From Gnetum montanum (lineage: Eukaryota > Streptophyta > Gnetopsida > Gnetales > Gnetaceae), in assembly GCA_015680685.1 (NCBI GenBank), contig MNCI01008033.1:203740-267739 (forward strand): a DNA stretch of 64,000 nucleotides, read 5' to 3'. The translations under genes and the position numbers were made by a program. The notes under the pieces are model-generated. The model worked only from the letters and a program-made list of their open reading frames with translations, made no database searches and had not been told where the DNA came from. Of the stretch, positions 12,446 through 23,815 are shown one piece after another (position 1 is the first letter of the stretch; each line of letters starts with the position of its first letter).

Positions 12446-12930
12446 CTATGAACCAATGAAACTCTAATGAATAGTGCACCAACAACATACACAACATTTT
12501 ACATGTTCATTATTGAAATAATACAACTATGATATACATAACATTCCTAATTCATAGGTTAGGTTCCTTCTACTTCATTCATTGGTCAAGTTCCTCAACA
12601 AACTGCACATATGTATACATTTAAAGAATCATACTAAGCAAAGCATATCTCTTTTAGCCTTTGAGACATGACATAAAGAATATCTCCTTCATTCCATTAA
12701 TATATGCTAAATCAATGTGAAATATGTACTTAAGTACTTTGCATCTAGTAATAAACAACACACATTAGCACAACTTGGATTAATCATAAAGAAAAATATT
12801 GGTTGTTCAACTAATTATCAACACATCATTCAACCAATGCATACCAAACATTATATTCATTATACAAGCCATAAGTATATCAACAACACTCAAATCCATC
12901 CCAATTATGAAATCATAGATAGATTAACCA
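12446..12930. other. AT-rich spacer
   Basis: Nothing recognisable between the hairpin and the copia element. The short open frame at 12717-12935 has no family resemblance. Confidence 0.5.
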
Positions 12931-12935
12931 ATTAG

Positions 12936-13033
12936 TGTTAAGTTATGTGGTGATTGATCCAACGCGGGTCAAAACCAGTTAGCAATAGTGAGCAATAGTT
13001 AGTAGTAGTTACTGGTTTTAGCAATTAGTGGTT
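12936..13033 (+). repeat. Truncated 5' LTR of the copia element
   Basis: Starts TGTTAAGTTATGTGGTGA and matches the first ~98 bp of the 3' LTR at 16785 with scattered differences. Homology ends after AGTGGTT. Confidence 0.88.
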
Positions 13034-13035
13034 TA

Positions 13036-16000
13036 ATGAAAACATTGTCAAGTATGTATGAAAAGCCATCTGCTGCAAACAAGGTATATTTGATGCATCG
13101 GTTGTTCAATTTGAAGATGGGTGAAGGTGCATCAGTTACAAATCACATCAATGAATTCAATACAATAATTAGTCAATTAAATTCAGTAGCGATCACCTTT
13201 GAGGACAAAATCCAGGCATTGATTTTGTTGTCATCTTTCCCATAGAGTTGGTCTACAACAATGACTGCTATGAGTAGCTCATCAAATACTTTAAAATTAA
13301 AGTTGAATGATATTCGAGACTTGATTCTTAGCGAGGACATTCGCAGAAGGGAGTCAAGCGAATCCTCAGGCTCTGCTTTGAATATAGAAAGGTAAGGTAG
13401 GAGCTCACAACGTGGTCAAAACCATGATAATGGTAGATCAAAGTCCAGAGGTAGAGGAAAATCTAAAAATCACAGGGAAGTTGTTTGCTGGAATTGTGAC
13501 AAGAAGGGTCACTTTAGAAATCAGTGCAGGGCACCAAAGAAGAAGAAAAATCACACTCAAGATGATGAATCAGTGAATGCAGCAGAGGAGATTATTGTTG
13601 ATGCTTTGATTTGCTGTGTGGAAAATCCCATTGAATCTTGGATTCTGGATTCAGGTGCTTCATTCCACTCCACTCCATGCAAGGACTTGTTACATAATTA
13701 TGTTGCAGGGAAGTTTGAAAAGGTTTATCTTGCAGATGATGAACCTTTGGATATTGTGGGGAAGGGTGAAGTTCAAATAAAGACCACCCAAGGGATGCAA
13801 TGGAAATTGCAAGATGTAAGACATGTTCCTAGACTTAAGAAAAATTTAATCTCCATGAGTTAGATAGATTTGGATGGGTATACAACAACATTTGTCCATA
13901 GATCATGGAAGATTATCAAGGGAAACTTGGTTGTTACATGAGGCAGTAAGGTGGGAACATTGTACATGACTATAGCAAAGAAATATGCAGTTGCAGTTGC
14001 TAACTATGATGGTGATTCAGTCCTATGGCACTGAAGACTTGGGCACATGAGCGAAAAAGGTATGAATTTGTTGGCTTCAAATGGAAAGTTACCAAAGTTT
14101 AAGTGTGATGATGTTGGCTTGTGTGAAGATTGTGTCTATGGAAAGCAAAAATGAGTTACTTTCTCAAAGATAGGGAGGATATCACAGACTAAAAAGCTTG
14201 AACTGGTGCATTCAAATGTATGGGGGCTAGCTCCAGTGAAGTCTCTTGGAGGCTCAAGCTATTATGTCACCTTCATTGATGATTCCACTAGGAAGGTATG
14301 GGTTTATTTTCTTAAAAATAAATCTGATGTGTTTGCTACTTTTAAAAGGTGGAAAGCTGAAGTAGAAAATCAAACTGGTTTAAAAATAAAATGTCTGAAG
14401 TCACATAATGGAGGAGAATATGACAGCCAAGAATTCAAGAATTTTTATTCAGAAAATGGGATCAGGATGATCAAGATAGTTCCAGGAACGCCAGAGCAAA
14501 ACGGTGTTGCTGAACGGATGAACAAAACCTTGAATGAAAGAGCTAGGAGCATGAGAATACACTCTGAGCTACCAAAGTTCTTTTGGGAAAATGCAGTTAA
14601 CACAACAGCCTACCTCATTAATCGAGCATCTTCAATTCCATTGGAGTTCAGAATACCATAGGAGGTATGGACTGGAAAGGAGGTAAATCTTTCACATTTG
14701 AAAATTTTTGGGTGTGCCTCGTATGTGCATATTGATTCAAATGATAGAGATAAGCTTGATCCTAAGCCAAGAAATGTTATTTTATTGGCTATGGTTCCAA
14801 TAATTTTGGTTATCATTTCTGGGATGATTAAAATAGGAAATTATCAGACACAAGGATGTCATTTTTAATAAACACATGGTGTACAAGGATAGGTTCGGTT
14901 TAGAATCCAACATTGCAGGGAAGCAAGAAAAGGAATGTGAGAAGGCTGAACTAGAAAAATATCTAAGAGGGATGTGGATGGAAGGACTTAAGCAAATCCT
15001 AGAAACAAGATAGCTGAAAATGAAAATGACGTTGCAGAAACAGCCACACCAAAGCCTCAGTTGAGAAGGTCTGCAAGAACAACAAAGCCTAGATAAAGGT
15101 ACTCTCCCTCGTTACATTACTTATTATTGACTGATGCTGGGGAACCAAAATGTTTGGATGAAGCAATGCAGGCAATAGATTGTGTTGAGTGGGAGGTGGC
15201 TATGAGAGATGAGATGAAGTCACTCCACAAAAATATGACATGGACACTAACTAAGTTGCTAGAAGGAAAGAAGGCATTGCAAAATAAGTGGGTGTACAGG
15301 GTCAAGGAAGAACATGATGGCAGCAAAAGATACAAAGCAAGGTTAGTATTTAAGGGTTTCCAACAGAAAAAGGGAATTGACTACATAGAAATTTTTTCAC
15401 CTGTAGTAAAGTTGACTACTATTAGAGTAGTGCTAAGTATTGTGGCAATTGATGATTTGCATCTAGAGTAGCTAGATGTCAAAACTGCATTTCTACATGG
15501 TGACCTCAAAGAAGACATTTACATGACACAACCAGAAGGCTTCCAAGTTCCAGGGAGGGAAAATATGGTGTGTAAATTGAAGAAAAGCATGTATGGGTTA
15601 AAACAGGCTCCAAGGCAATGGTACAAAAAGTTTGATGGATTTATGTGTAAAAATGGCTTTGTTTGAACCAAGATGGATCAATGCTGTTATTTCAAGAATA
15701 CTAATGACTATTATATAATATTGTTGTTATATGTTGATGATATGCTAGTTGCAGGGACTAGCATGAAGGAGATCAATAGCTTAAAGAAGCATTTGGCAAG
15801 AAAATTTGAGATGAAAGACTTGGGGCTAGCTAAGTAGATACTTGGGATGAGAATATCTAGAGATAGATTAGAGGGATTGTTGAAGCTATCTCAAGAAAAA
15901 TACATTGAAAGTTGTTGAAAAATTTTAGTCTTCAAGATGCCAAGATCAGAAATACTCCTATGGGAAGCCATGTTCATCTCTCCAAGGAGCAGGCACCAAA

Positions 16001-16694
16001 GACAGATGAGGAGAGAAAGCACATGGCCAAAGTACCTTATGCTTCAGCAGTTGGAAGCTTGATGTATGCTATGGTATGTACTAGACCAGACATAGCTCAT
16101 GCAGTGGGAGTTGTTAGCAGGTTTATGTCTGATCTAGGAAGGGAGCATTGGGAACCTGTAAAGTGGCTCCTAAGATATCTGAAAGGAACTTCATTTATGA
16201 CACTTTGTTTTAAAAGGGGTAGCATTACTCTACAGGGTTTTTCTGATGTGGATTTGGGAGGTGAATTGGATAGCAGGAAGAGCACCACTGGTTGTCTCTT
16301 TACCGTGAGCAACACGGCTATGAGCTGGATGTCTCGACTTCAGCAGAGCATTGCTCTCTCAACCACACAAGAAGAATATATGGCTATCTCAGAAGTTGGA
16401 AAAGAGATGATCTGGTTGAAGGGTCTTCTAAAATATTTGGGTAAGACACAGGATAGCAATGAGCTTTTCACTAATAGTCAAAGTGCCATACATCTAGCTA
16501 AAAATCTAGTCTTCCAATCCAAATCCAAACACATTCAGCTGAGGTATCATCATATCCAGGAATTAATAGATGATGGAACATTATTGCTGAGGAAGATTCC
16601 TAGTTTAAACAACCCTGCAAACATGTTAACCAAGGCAGTCACCTTTGCTAAGCTGAAACTTTGCACAACCTTAGCATGCCTCCATGGTTGGCAA
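13036..16694 (+). pseudogene. gag-pol: Copia gag-pol polyprotein, degenerate
   Basis: One frame runs 13036-15911 with several stops, apart from a disturbed stretch at about 14760-15050, then shifts to another frame at 15908-15912. Order: UBN2-type gag remnant (13036-13245); zinc knuckle CWNCDKKGHFRNQC (about 13488); protease ILDSGASFHSTPC (about 13644; D-S-G catalytic triad kept); integrase with GHMSEKG and CEDCVYGKQK zinc-finger remains, then the core (SNVWGLAP, FIDDSTRKVWVYFLK, NGGEYDSQEFKNF, PGTPEQNGVAERMNKTL; 14206-14661); RT ([44 protein letters not shown]; 15472-15770); RNase H (FSDVDLGGELDSRKSTTG, LSTTQEEYMA; 16030-16694). Catalytic residues are mostly readable, but stops at for example 13861, 14032, 15469 and 15664 and the frameshift make it dead. 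Many stops fit C-to-T or G-to-A changes. Confidence 0.9.
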
Positions 16695-16784
16695 TGAGGA
16701 GGCATTGTTTGTGGGATTAATAGCATCTGTGGAATAAGCAAGGGAGTAAGAGTTTTTTGTTTGATCCATCTCCAAGTGGGAGAT

Positions 16785-17074
16785 TGTTAAGTTATGTGGT
16801 GACTGATCCAACACAGGTCAAAACCAGTTAGCAGCATTGAGCAATAGTTAGCAGTAGTTACTGGTTCCAGCAGTTAGTGGTTCTGGTCCAGTTTCCGTTC
16901 TCTTCCGTAACGGCCCAAAAATGTTCCTGTAACCATAATTGTATCTAGCAAATATTATTTAATAACAATTCTCTTGCATTTCTTGTGGTGTGCTTGCTTA
17001 AATGCCACACAAAGCTGTGCACGTTGCCTGTGTTTTGTTTTTCTTCAGTTCTTTATTTGTTCCTAAATATAACA
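16785..17074 (+). repeat. 3' LTR of the copia element
   Basis: 290 bp, TGTTAAG...ATAACA. It is preceded by a polypurine tract (AAGTGGGAGA, about 16774-16783). The right target duplication ATTAG follows at 17075-17079. Confidence 0.9.
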
Positions 17075-17079
17075 ATTAG

Positions 17080-20000
17080 CACCAAATACAACAAATCATC
17101 AAAACAAGCACATTAGTAGCACTCCAAATTCCATCATAAAATTATCATTAGTTTTACAAATCAACACCAACTATAAACACCATCACAACAAAGCAAACTC
17201 ATGAATACCAACACAAACATCAAGATAAAAATATAAGAATAATGGATTGTTACACTAATGTTAATTTAGAAAATGGATTTCGATCCTCAATAATCACATG
17301 TTTGACATAGGCCCTAAAGAAACATGTAAAGGTAACTAGAAAGGTAAGGAAAAATCAAAAGGGAATGATGATTGACATGTAGAGTTCAAGGATAATTTAA
17401 TATGCCTTGGATGAGTCAAACATCCATTTACAATCCTTGCATCTAAATAAGAATCAGGCTACAACTTGAAGGATATTTAATCTTTTTGGATGAAACTTAG
17501 ACCTTCAAAATAGGCCAATGAAAAAAAGAAATATATTTTAATGGCAATCAATGGATTGGCAAAGGTCTTAATAAATGGCACATATGGATAACCAACTAGG
17601 CAATGAGAGAAAAGCTTGAGAACCTAACATTAGCAAAAATGACAAAGGACTTGGGACCATCTAGCAGGATTGCTACCCAAATTACATCTCTACAACCCAT
17701 CCAACTTGCAATAAGATAGAAAGACATATGCTGACAACCACCACACTCATAGTGCAAATAAGGATGTAGCAAATGGAAAGCAGAATACATTAGACAAAAT
17801 TCTAAATTTACATTAAGCAAAATTAACAAGCTCAAAAGGCATAGTTATGAAGGCAAGAATCATAGAGGTCCCCATGAAGCTTAGATTTTAATGATTTTCT
17901 TGTCTTGGAAATGTGTGAGTTTGAGTAACCCAAATAATTCCGCTTATCTACAAGAATTCTAGAATTGAAATCAGTTGATATCATGTTTTCATAGGATACT
18001 AAGTTGTAGTCTAAATAGCAAAATTGTTGGTTATGCTAGCATAGTGTATCTCAAATAATAGAGGGTCATTGTAGGAGTTTGTTAGTTCTCCAGAAAAAAT
18101 GATTCATGTCAAGATTGTAGATTTGTTGAGAATACTCTTTGGAATTAAGGGAAAAGATATTGGAAATCTAAATGTGACACATGGTCAAGTAGGAAATAGT
18201 TTTATGAGTAGGTTTATACTCTAACTAAAATGCAATCAATGGTAGGAGGTTATTGAAACATGGTTCATTCTAGGATAGAATACTTAAGAGGAAGAGTTAA
18301 GGTAGTGCATGCAATATTTTTGGTGCATGAAGATAAAGATATGCATGATAGTTCATTCCAGGATAAAACCCTCAAGAGGAAAAGTTAAGGTTACACATGT
18401 GACATTTTTTATGCATGGAGATAAAGAGATGCATGGTAGGAGTTTCTATGCTATTGGTTAGGTTCACATGGAAGCTTCTAGATGGTGAATCAGTATGGCA
18501 CAGGTCCAATCTTGATCATTTCTATTTGTCTTAAGGTCTATGGCATAAGGTCCAATTACACATGTTAATTGTACCTTGGGTGTTTTAGGACTATCAAAGA
18601 TTTTGTGTTAATGGGAGAAACTAAATTCTAAGTCATAGATGTTACATTCCCAACATGTTTGGTAGAAATGTTCTTCTCTAAGAAAAGATATTTTGTAAAT
18701 ATGAACTAACACAATAGTTAGAACTAGCAATAACTTATTAATGGAACATTTATAGAAAGCCCATGTTGCATGCACTTTATGGTCCAAGATAATTTGATTG
18801 TCCAAAGTTTAATACAACATACAACTCACTCAAGATACACAGAAGCTAATGCCTTTGTAATTAATGGGAATAAGGAATTTTTGTGTTGGCAATAGTAGGA
18901 CAAGAAAAAGTAGATCACACAAAAAAAAATTGAATACTAGTTACTTTCATGTAGTGGTGTTGCCCAATGTGATTAAGAAGAAACATATTCACTAACCCTC
19001 CCATGACCTCACCTTGGCAAGATGAGCATTAAGCCTCTATGTGATTATCCTTTTTTTTATTAATAACTTTATGTTTATAGTTTTGTATGGCATTTCTCAG
19101 CTTATTTCTTACATACCTATGACTCTACCAATATGACATTTCCATGCTATAGTTGTTGAGTTTTGTATCTATAATTATTCACTTAATCAACATTGTGGCA
19201 TCATATTGAACTCACAATGTACCAATACCAAAAATCTTTATTTACATATTTTTGTGGTCCATAAATTCTTCCCATGATGATCATGTAGCTGATTGTTGAT
19301 TAACGCAAGCCATCAAACATGTTTATTGTTTATTGTTAGGTAACCCTAGCACAAAAAACAATTTAAAGAGGAAAATTTATGTAATGTAAATTGAATTTCC
19401 ATCATATATATTTACTAAGAGCCATAAGAAGTTCTTTCTATAGTGAACTTACTAGTGTGTGAGTAGGCTTGAACTATGTAAGTTTTTCATTATACTTGAT
19501 TACATTTCAAAGGAAGAATTTGCATGCAGGCTAGCTATTTATTTATTTATTTATGGTTTTGTTTCTTTCTTTCTCCTTTCATTCACTGTTCATAGGCATT
19601 TGGTTTTGTTGATTGAGCTTATTAAAGCCCTATTAAAAGCATAAATTGTTCATTACATAGTTATTGGTTTTTAATTAATTAGGTGTTGGTTCATTTAATT
19701 AAAATATGTGATAGTTTCTTGATTGGTCTTATCATGTTAAAGCATCAAAATGGCTTCTAAGAAAAAAAATCTAAGCTAAGCTTATGACTAAATCATCAAA
19801 AAGGACACATCTATCATCATCAAGGATGAAAGATATTCTAGTTTTGTTATATAATGAATTGTCTATGCATCCAAACTCATCCTTAGAGCATGTCTCACAC
19901 CAAACTCATGGCTAAATCATGCTACATCCTTCTTATGTCATTCATGTGACCAAAGTCATATCACAATCATGACCAGCTTGTGCTACTCTATGAAAAATAA

Positions 20001-20450
20001 TTTTAACAAGATCACTACTTATTACGAATCACATTCAACTCACAAAAGGTATAAAAGGAATCACCACAACCCACACTAACCTCATGACTAGTTATTTATT
20101 CAATCTTTTTTACAAATTGTGGAAATTGATCCATTCTATAGTTAGCCTATAATCCAAATTCCAACTTGTGGCTAGCTTGAGCTCAAGTTATGGCTACACT
20201 TCTAGCCTCCTTAAGCCTTAGGACGTGCTCCACTACACTCCTAGGCCTTCCACATCACTGCTACATACTTGATAAGTGGTATTAAAGCTTAAACGAATAA
20301 ATAAGGAAAACATGGTTTCTACCTAAGACATTCCAAGGTGTAGTATAATCTTCAATACATCTCAAGATTTTGTCTATTAGTCTTATTTTTTAAAATCATT
20401 ATTACAAATTAATGAAGTAAGGAAGTAAGTAGAAAATGGTTTTTCTAATC
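17080..20450. other. AT-rich spacer with a two-copy tandem duplication
   Basis: No gene or element recognised on either strand. The only structured feature noted is the tandem duplication at 18263-18438. Confidence 0.5.
18263..18438. repeat. Two-copy tandem duplication, period about 88 bp
   Basis: Copies at 18263-18350 and 18351-18438 share GTTCATTC.AGGATA, AAGAGGAA.AGTTAAGG and GCATG.AGATAAAGA blocks with moderate divergence. Confidence 0.8.
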
Positions 20451-20559
20451 CTCCTAATATAAATGCTTGAACAAGAGAGCAAAGAAGGAAACTAAACCAA
20501 GATATAAAGCTAGATGCCTTAGCCAAATGATTGGTTATATTAGTGCTAGTGAGTCAAGC

Positions 20560-21300
20560 AATGCAAGAATGATATGTAAGGACACAACCAAAGAGTGTTG
20601 GAACCCTCTCCAAAAATAATATAATGAAAGAATGACAAATAGAAAGTTCAAGCAGCTAAAAATTAGGATAGAATTTCATAAATGAAAATCATTAATAGTG
20701 AGCCTCTTGAGCACTTTTTGAAAAGGTTCACCATTATCCTTAGAAATATTAATTAATATAGATGTAACTACACCATGGGACAAAAGGTAAAGAAAGTAGG
20801 ATAAATGTTGTATTAGGATTATGGGTTTACTTGTGCCATCACAACCATAATAATTAAAAAAAAAAAGGCCTCACTAGCTACACCATTGATGGATTGATGT
20901 CATGTCTTAAAGGTCTTGAAGACCTAAAATGATCAAGTTCAAATCATGAAAATGTTTGTGTGCACAAAATCCTCAAATAGGTATGGGCAATAAAAGAAAG
21001 TAAAAGCAGAAATTCCTATGAAAGAAGTGATTCATCATTCCAAAATCAAATGCAACAAGATTTCAGTCAAGAGGAAGAGACAATCCAAGAGGAAGAGGTA
21101 GACAAAGAAGTCAAAGATCATATTTCAAGCCAAGGAAAAACTTATTTGCACCATCTTCATCCATTTGTTGGTGCAAATTCTACAACAAGGAAGACCACTT
21201 GAAGTACAAGTGTTGACAAACAATGGGATTCCAAAATCTCACAATCCAAGACTCCAACAAGCAACCCCAAAAGGTAACTCATCACAAGCTAAAGATAAAT
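20560..21300 (+). pseudogene. gag: Ty1/copia-like gag relic
   Basis: Broken frames read TTKECWNPLQK, RKFKQLKIRIEFHK, EPLEHFLKRFTIILRN and, at about 21166-21215, a zinc knuckle CKFYNKEDHLKYKC. These match the UBN2/Retrotran_gag_2 pattern of copia gag (AKECWDALQ...YE..N..RK..L). In the knuckle the second Cys of C-X2-C-X4-H-X4-C is Tyr. Many stops and frame changes are present. No pol or LTRs were identified around it. Confidence 0.6.
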
Positions 21301-23389
21301 GCAAATAGGTAAATGGCGGTTAAAGGTATGGAGATGAGAATATTGCTAAAAATTATTTAGTTTCCTTTGAAATGCTAGATGTTTTACACAAGGCACATGA
21401 AACAAATGTACAATACAAATAAATCTTAATTGTGATATTTCATGAAACTACTTATTTTATGTACAAAGGATTGAAAATCATAATTCATGAGGATTCATTC
21501 TATAGAAAGCATCTAAATATGTATCATCAAACATATAATTCTTTCATTGAAGCATTTTTTAGCACAAAACATAAATACTTGTAAATAAAAAGGGCTAATG
21601 CACTAAAATAACAATAAATAAATAATAAATTGCTTATATCAAAAATAAATTCTAAACATGGTACTATTTATAATACATGTATTTGGTATAAAAAGAAATC
21701 ATTCTAAGGTACCATTAACAATTCTTAGTGTAACTATCAAAATTTACAATAAGCAATAACTAACTTTACATACTAAATAGTTTTTAGATGTCAAAAAGGA
21801 AAAACATGAGCAACTGAGAGTTATTATGGTAGTGTGTTTCAATCATAGGTTTCAATATTCATTTAGAATCTAAAATTCTTAAAAAAGAAGAAATGGATTA
21901 TAACCTTTTAAAAGAGCTACAATAGACATGGTTTTTAATTGTTGTGTCAAAGGAATATTTTTTTTGCCTGCACACTAATGATCATAACTGAATGTTAGCA
22001 TTGCTAGTATCAACTAATGGAAATTAATTAATGATTCCTACTTTTTTTTTTCATTTTGAAGTAAATAATTCATTCTATTCTAACACATTCTAGTTTCTTA
22101 TATTCAAAAAATATGGGGAAAATAAAAGAGGACGTAAACAATAACCATGAATAAGAAGTGAAATCACTACCATCCTCTTCAAGATAAAAAAAGGTAAAAA
22201 TAAAATTTTATTTCATTTCTTTAACTCTTGGCTAATTTAGGTAACTGGTTGCTTACTACATGCCTACACAATGAGTCAATAAAAGTGATAAGTTACAGTT
22301 TTATTTTTCTTCATGAAAATTCTATATAACACTATATGTTAATAGCATAAATTTTAAAAGGTTCTTATGTGATGCAACAAATAAAACATAGAAATGTGAA
22401 ACAAGATCATTCAGCCAACAAAAGATATGGGTTCCCTCTAATGGATGCATGGGTTCAAATGGTTAATAAATAACACTATAAAATGAATAATAATACATAT
22501 GTATAGACACATGCAAAAGATCAAGTAAGCATAAAAGGATATGAATAAGGAGGAGGAGGAAAACATATCATGAACAAGAAGATCCTATTTGTACTTTATG
22601 GAAATAGTAGAGTTGATATCTATAAAAGACAGGCAAAAACTATCCATTAAAATAAAGAAAAGGAAAAAATGATTTGTAATGAAATGGATTAAGAAGTGAA
22701 ACTCACCCAATGCAGCAAACAAGTGTGGAACAACATCCATCTTGGAATGCCAGAAAATTTAAACAATCATATAACATACCAAGGTCCACATAAGACCAAG
22801 CCCTCTCTCAACCAATTACTTGAAAATGAGATGCACATCTTGAACAAGAAAGGAGATTTCCAAAGGGAGAGCTGTATGAACCATCAAACCTATGTAGTTA
22901 AGATAAATTCTAAAAGAAAGAATTAAACCCAAAACAACAAGCAATGTATCTATAGAAAAATAAAACCAAATGTAATAAGTATTCTACCTATGTTCTATAG
23001 AACAAACAAACCTCAGAATAGTTTCTAAATAATTCATTGAAGCAACAAAAAATTAATACTGTAACATGCATTGATAATGAATTTTTTACAAGTCTTTATA
23101 CTATATAATTAACTTCTCTGTAATAGTCCTAGTTGGGATAAGTTAATATTGTGACTTAACATGCATTGATAATGAATTTTGTACAAGTATTTAGACTATA
23201 TAATTTTAACTTGTGTAACGGTCCTTGTGCGAACAATTTAATACTATGACTTAATTCTTACTAATTTTCTAAGCTGTATCAAAGCCAAAGATGTTAGAGT
23301 AGAAAAAATTACAAGTTATAAAAGGATTACATGAGAGAATAAAAAATGGTATTATGTGAAAGAACGATAGTTGCTTATGCATTAAAAAA
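21301..23389. other. AT-rich spacer
   Basis: No supported gene. It contains the tandem duplication at 23064-23255. The open frame at 22696-22926 resembles nothing I know. Confidence 0.45.
23064..23255. repeat. Two-copy tandem duplication, period about 95 bp
   Basis: Both copies begin ACATGCATTGATAATGAATT and share ACAAGT.TTTA.ACTATATAATT and TAATA.T.TGACTTAA blocks. Confidence 0.8.
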
Positions 23390-23815
23390 ATGCTTGATAG
23401 TGTTCTAAAGGAGGGCTTGATAAAGGAGCAATTGGAAAAGCTCCAAAGACTTACCTCAAACAATACTCTAATGCTCAAAGAAATGAAAAATGAGATTGAT
23501 TCTCTAAGTAAATTAAAAGAATATCTATGAACATACTACAATGGAGAAATCTTGGTCAAGACATCCAAGGATACATGCAAGATTAAACTTGAAGAAAGAT
23601 TAATAAGGTATATATTCCTGCACCCTACTACATCTATCATAAAGTCAAAACCTATTAGCTTAAAAGAAATTCAGTTCATATTTGTGAATCCCTTTATCTA
23701 TAATGACTATGAAACTAAGCATTGGATGGGTATTAAACTTCTAAAGCAATCTTATCAAGCAATTTCTAAAACTTTTGAAAGTTTCTTATATCATGAAGAT
23801 GGGGAAGTGCAATGA
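23390..23815 (+). pseudogene. Unrecognised coding-like relic
   Basis: A single frame runs from the ATG at 23390 to the stop at 23813-23815, interrupted only by TGA at 23528. The first part is charged and helical (KEGLIKEQLEKLQRL, KEMKNEIDSLSKLKEYL), like a short coiled coil. The second part (23552-23815) is mixed, with aromatic and hydrophobic segments (IRYIFLHPTTSIIK, NDYETKHWMGIKLLKQSYQ). I do not recognise a family. Amino-acid variety and frame continuity exceed the surrounding spacer, which suggests an exon or element fragment, but chance is possible in AT-rich sequence. Confidence 0.3.

Larger units (their letters stand above)
12936..17074 (+). mobile_element. Ty1/copia retrotransposon (Tork/TNT1-like) with truncated 5' LTR
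   Basis: 4139 bp element flanked by the 5 bp target duplication ATTAG (12931-12935 and 17075-17079). The left LTR keeps only its first ~98 bp (12936-13033) and then runs straight into gag, so the U3 promoter remainder, R, U5, primer site and gag start are gone. The right LTR (16785-17074) is full length. Domain order gag, protease, integrase, RT, RNase H is the Ty1/copia order. Because the outer end and target duplication are intact, the loss was an internal deletion after insertion, or an unusual insertion product. Confidence 0.9.

Noticed and set aside
17596-17835. Minus-strand frame with Cys/His content
   Set aside because: No recognisable motif spacing; surrounded by ordinary spacer.
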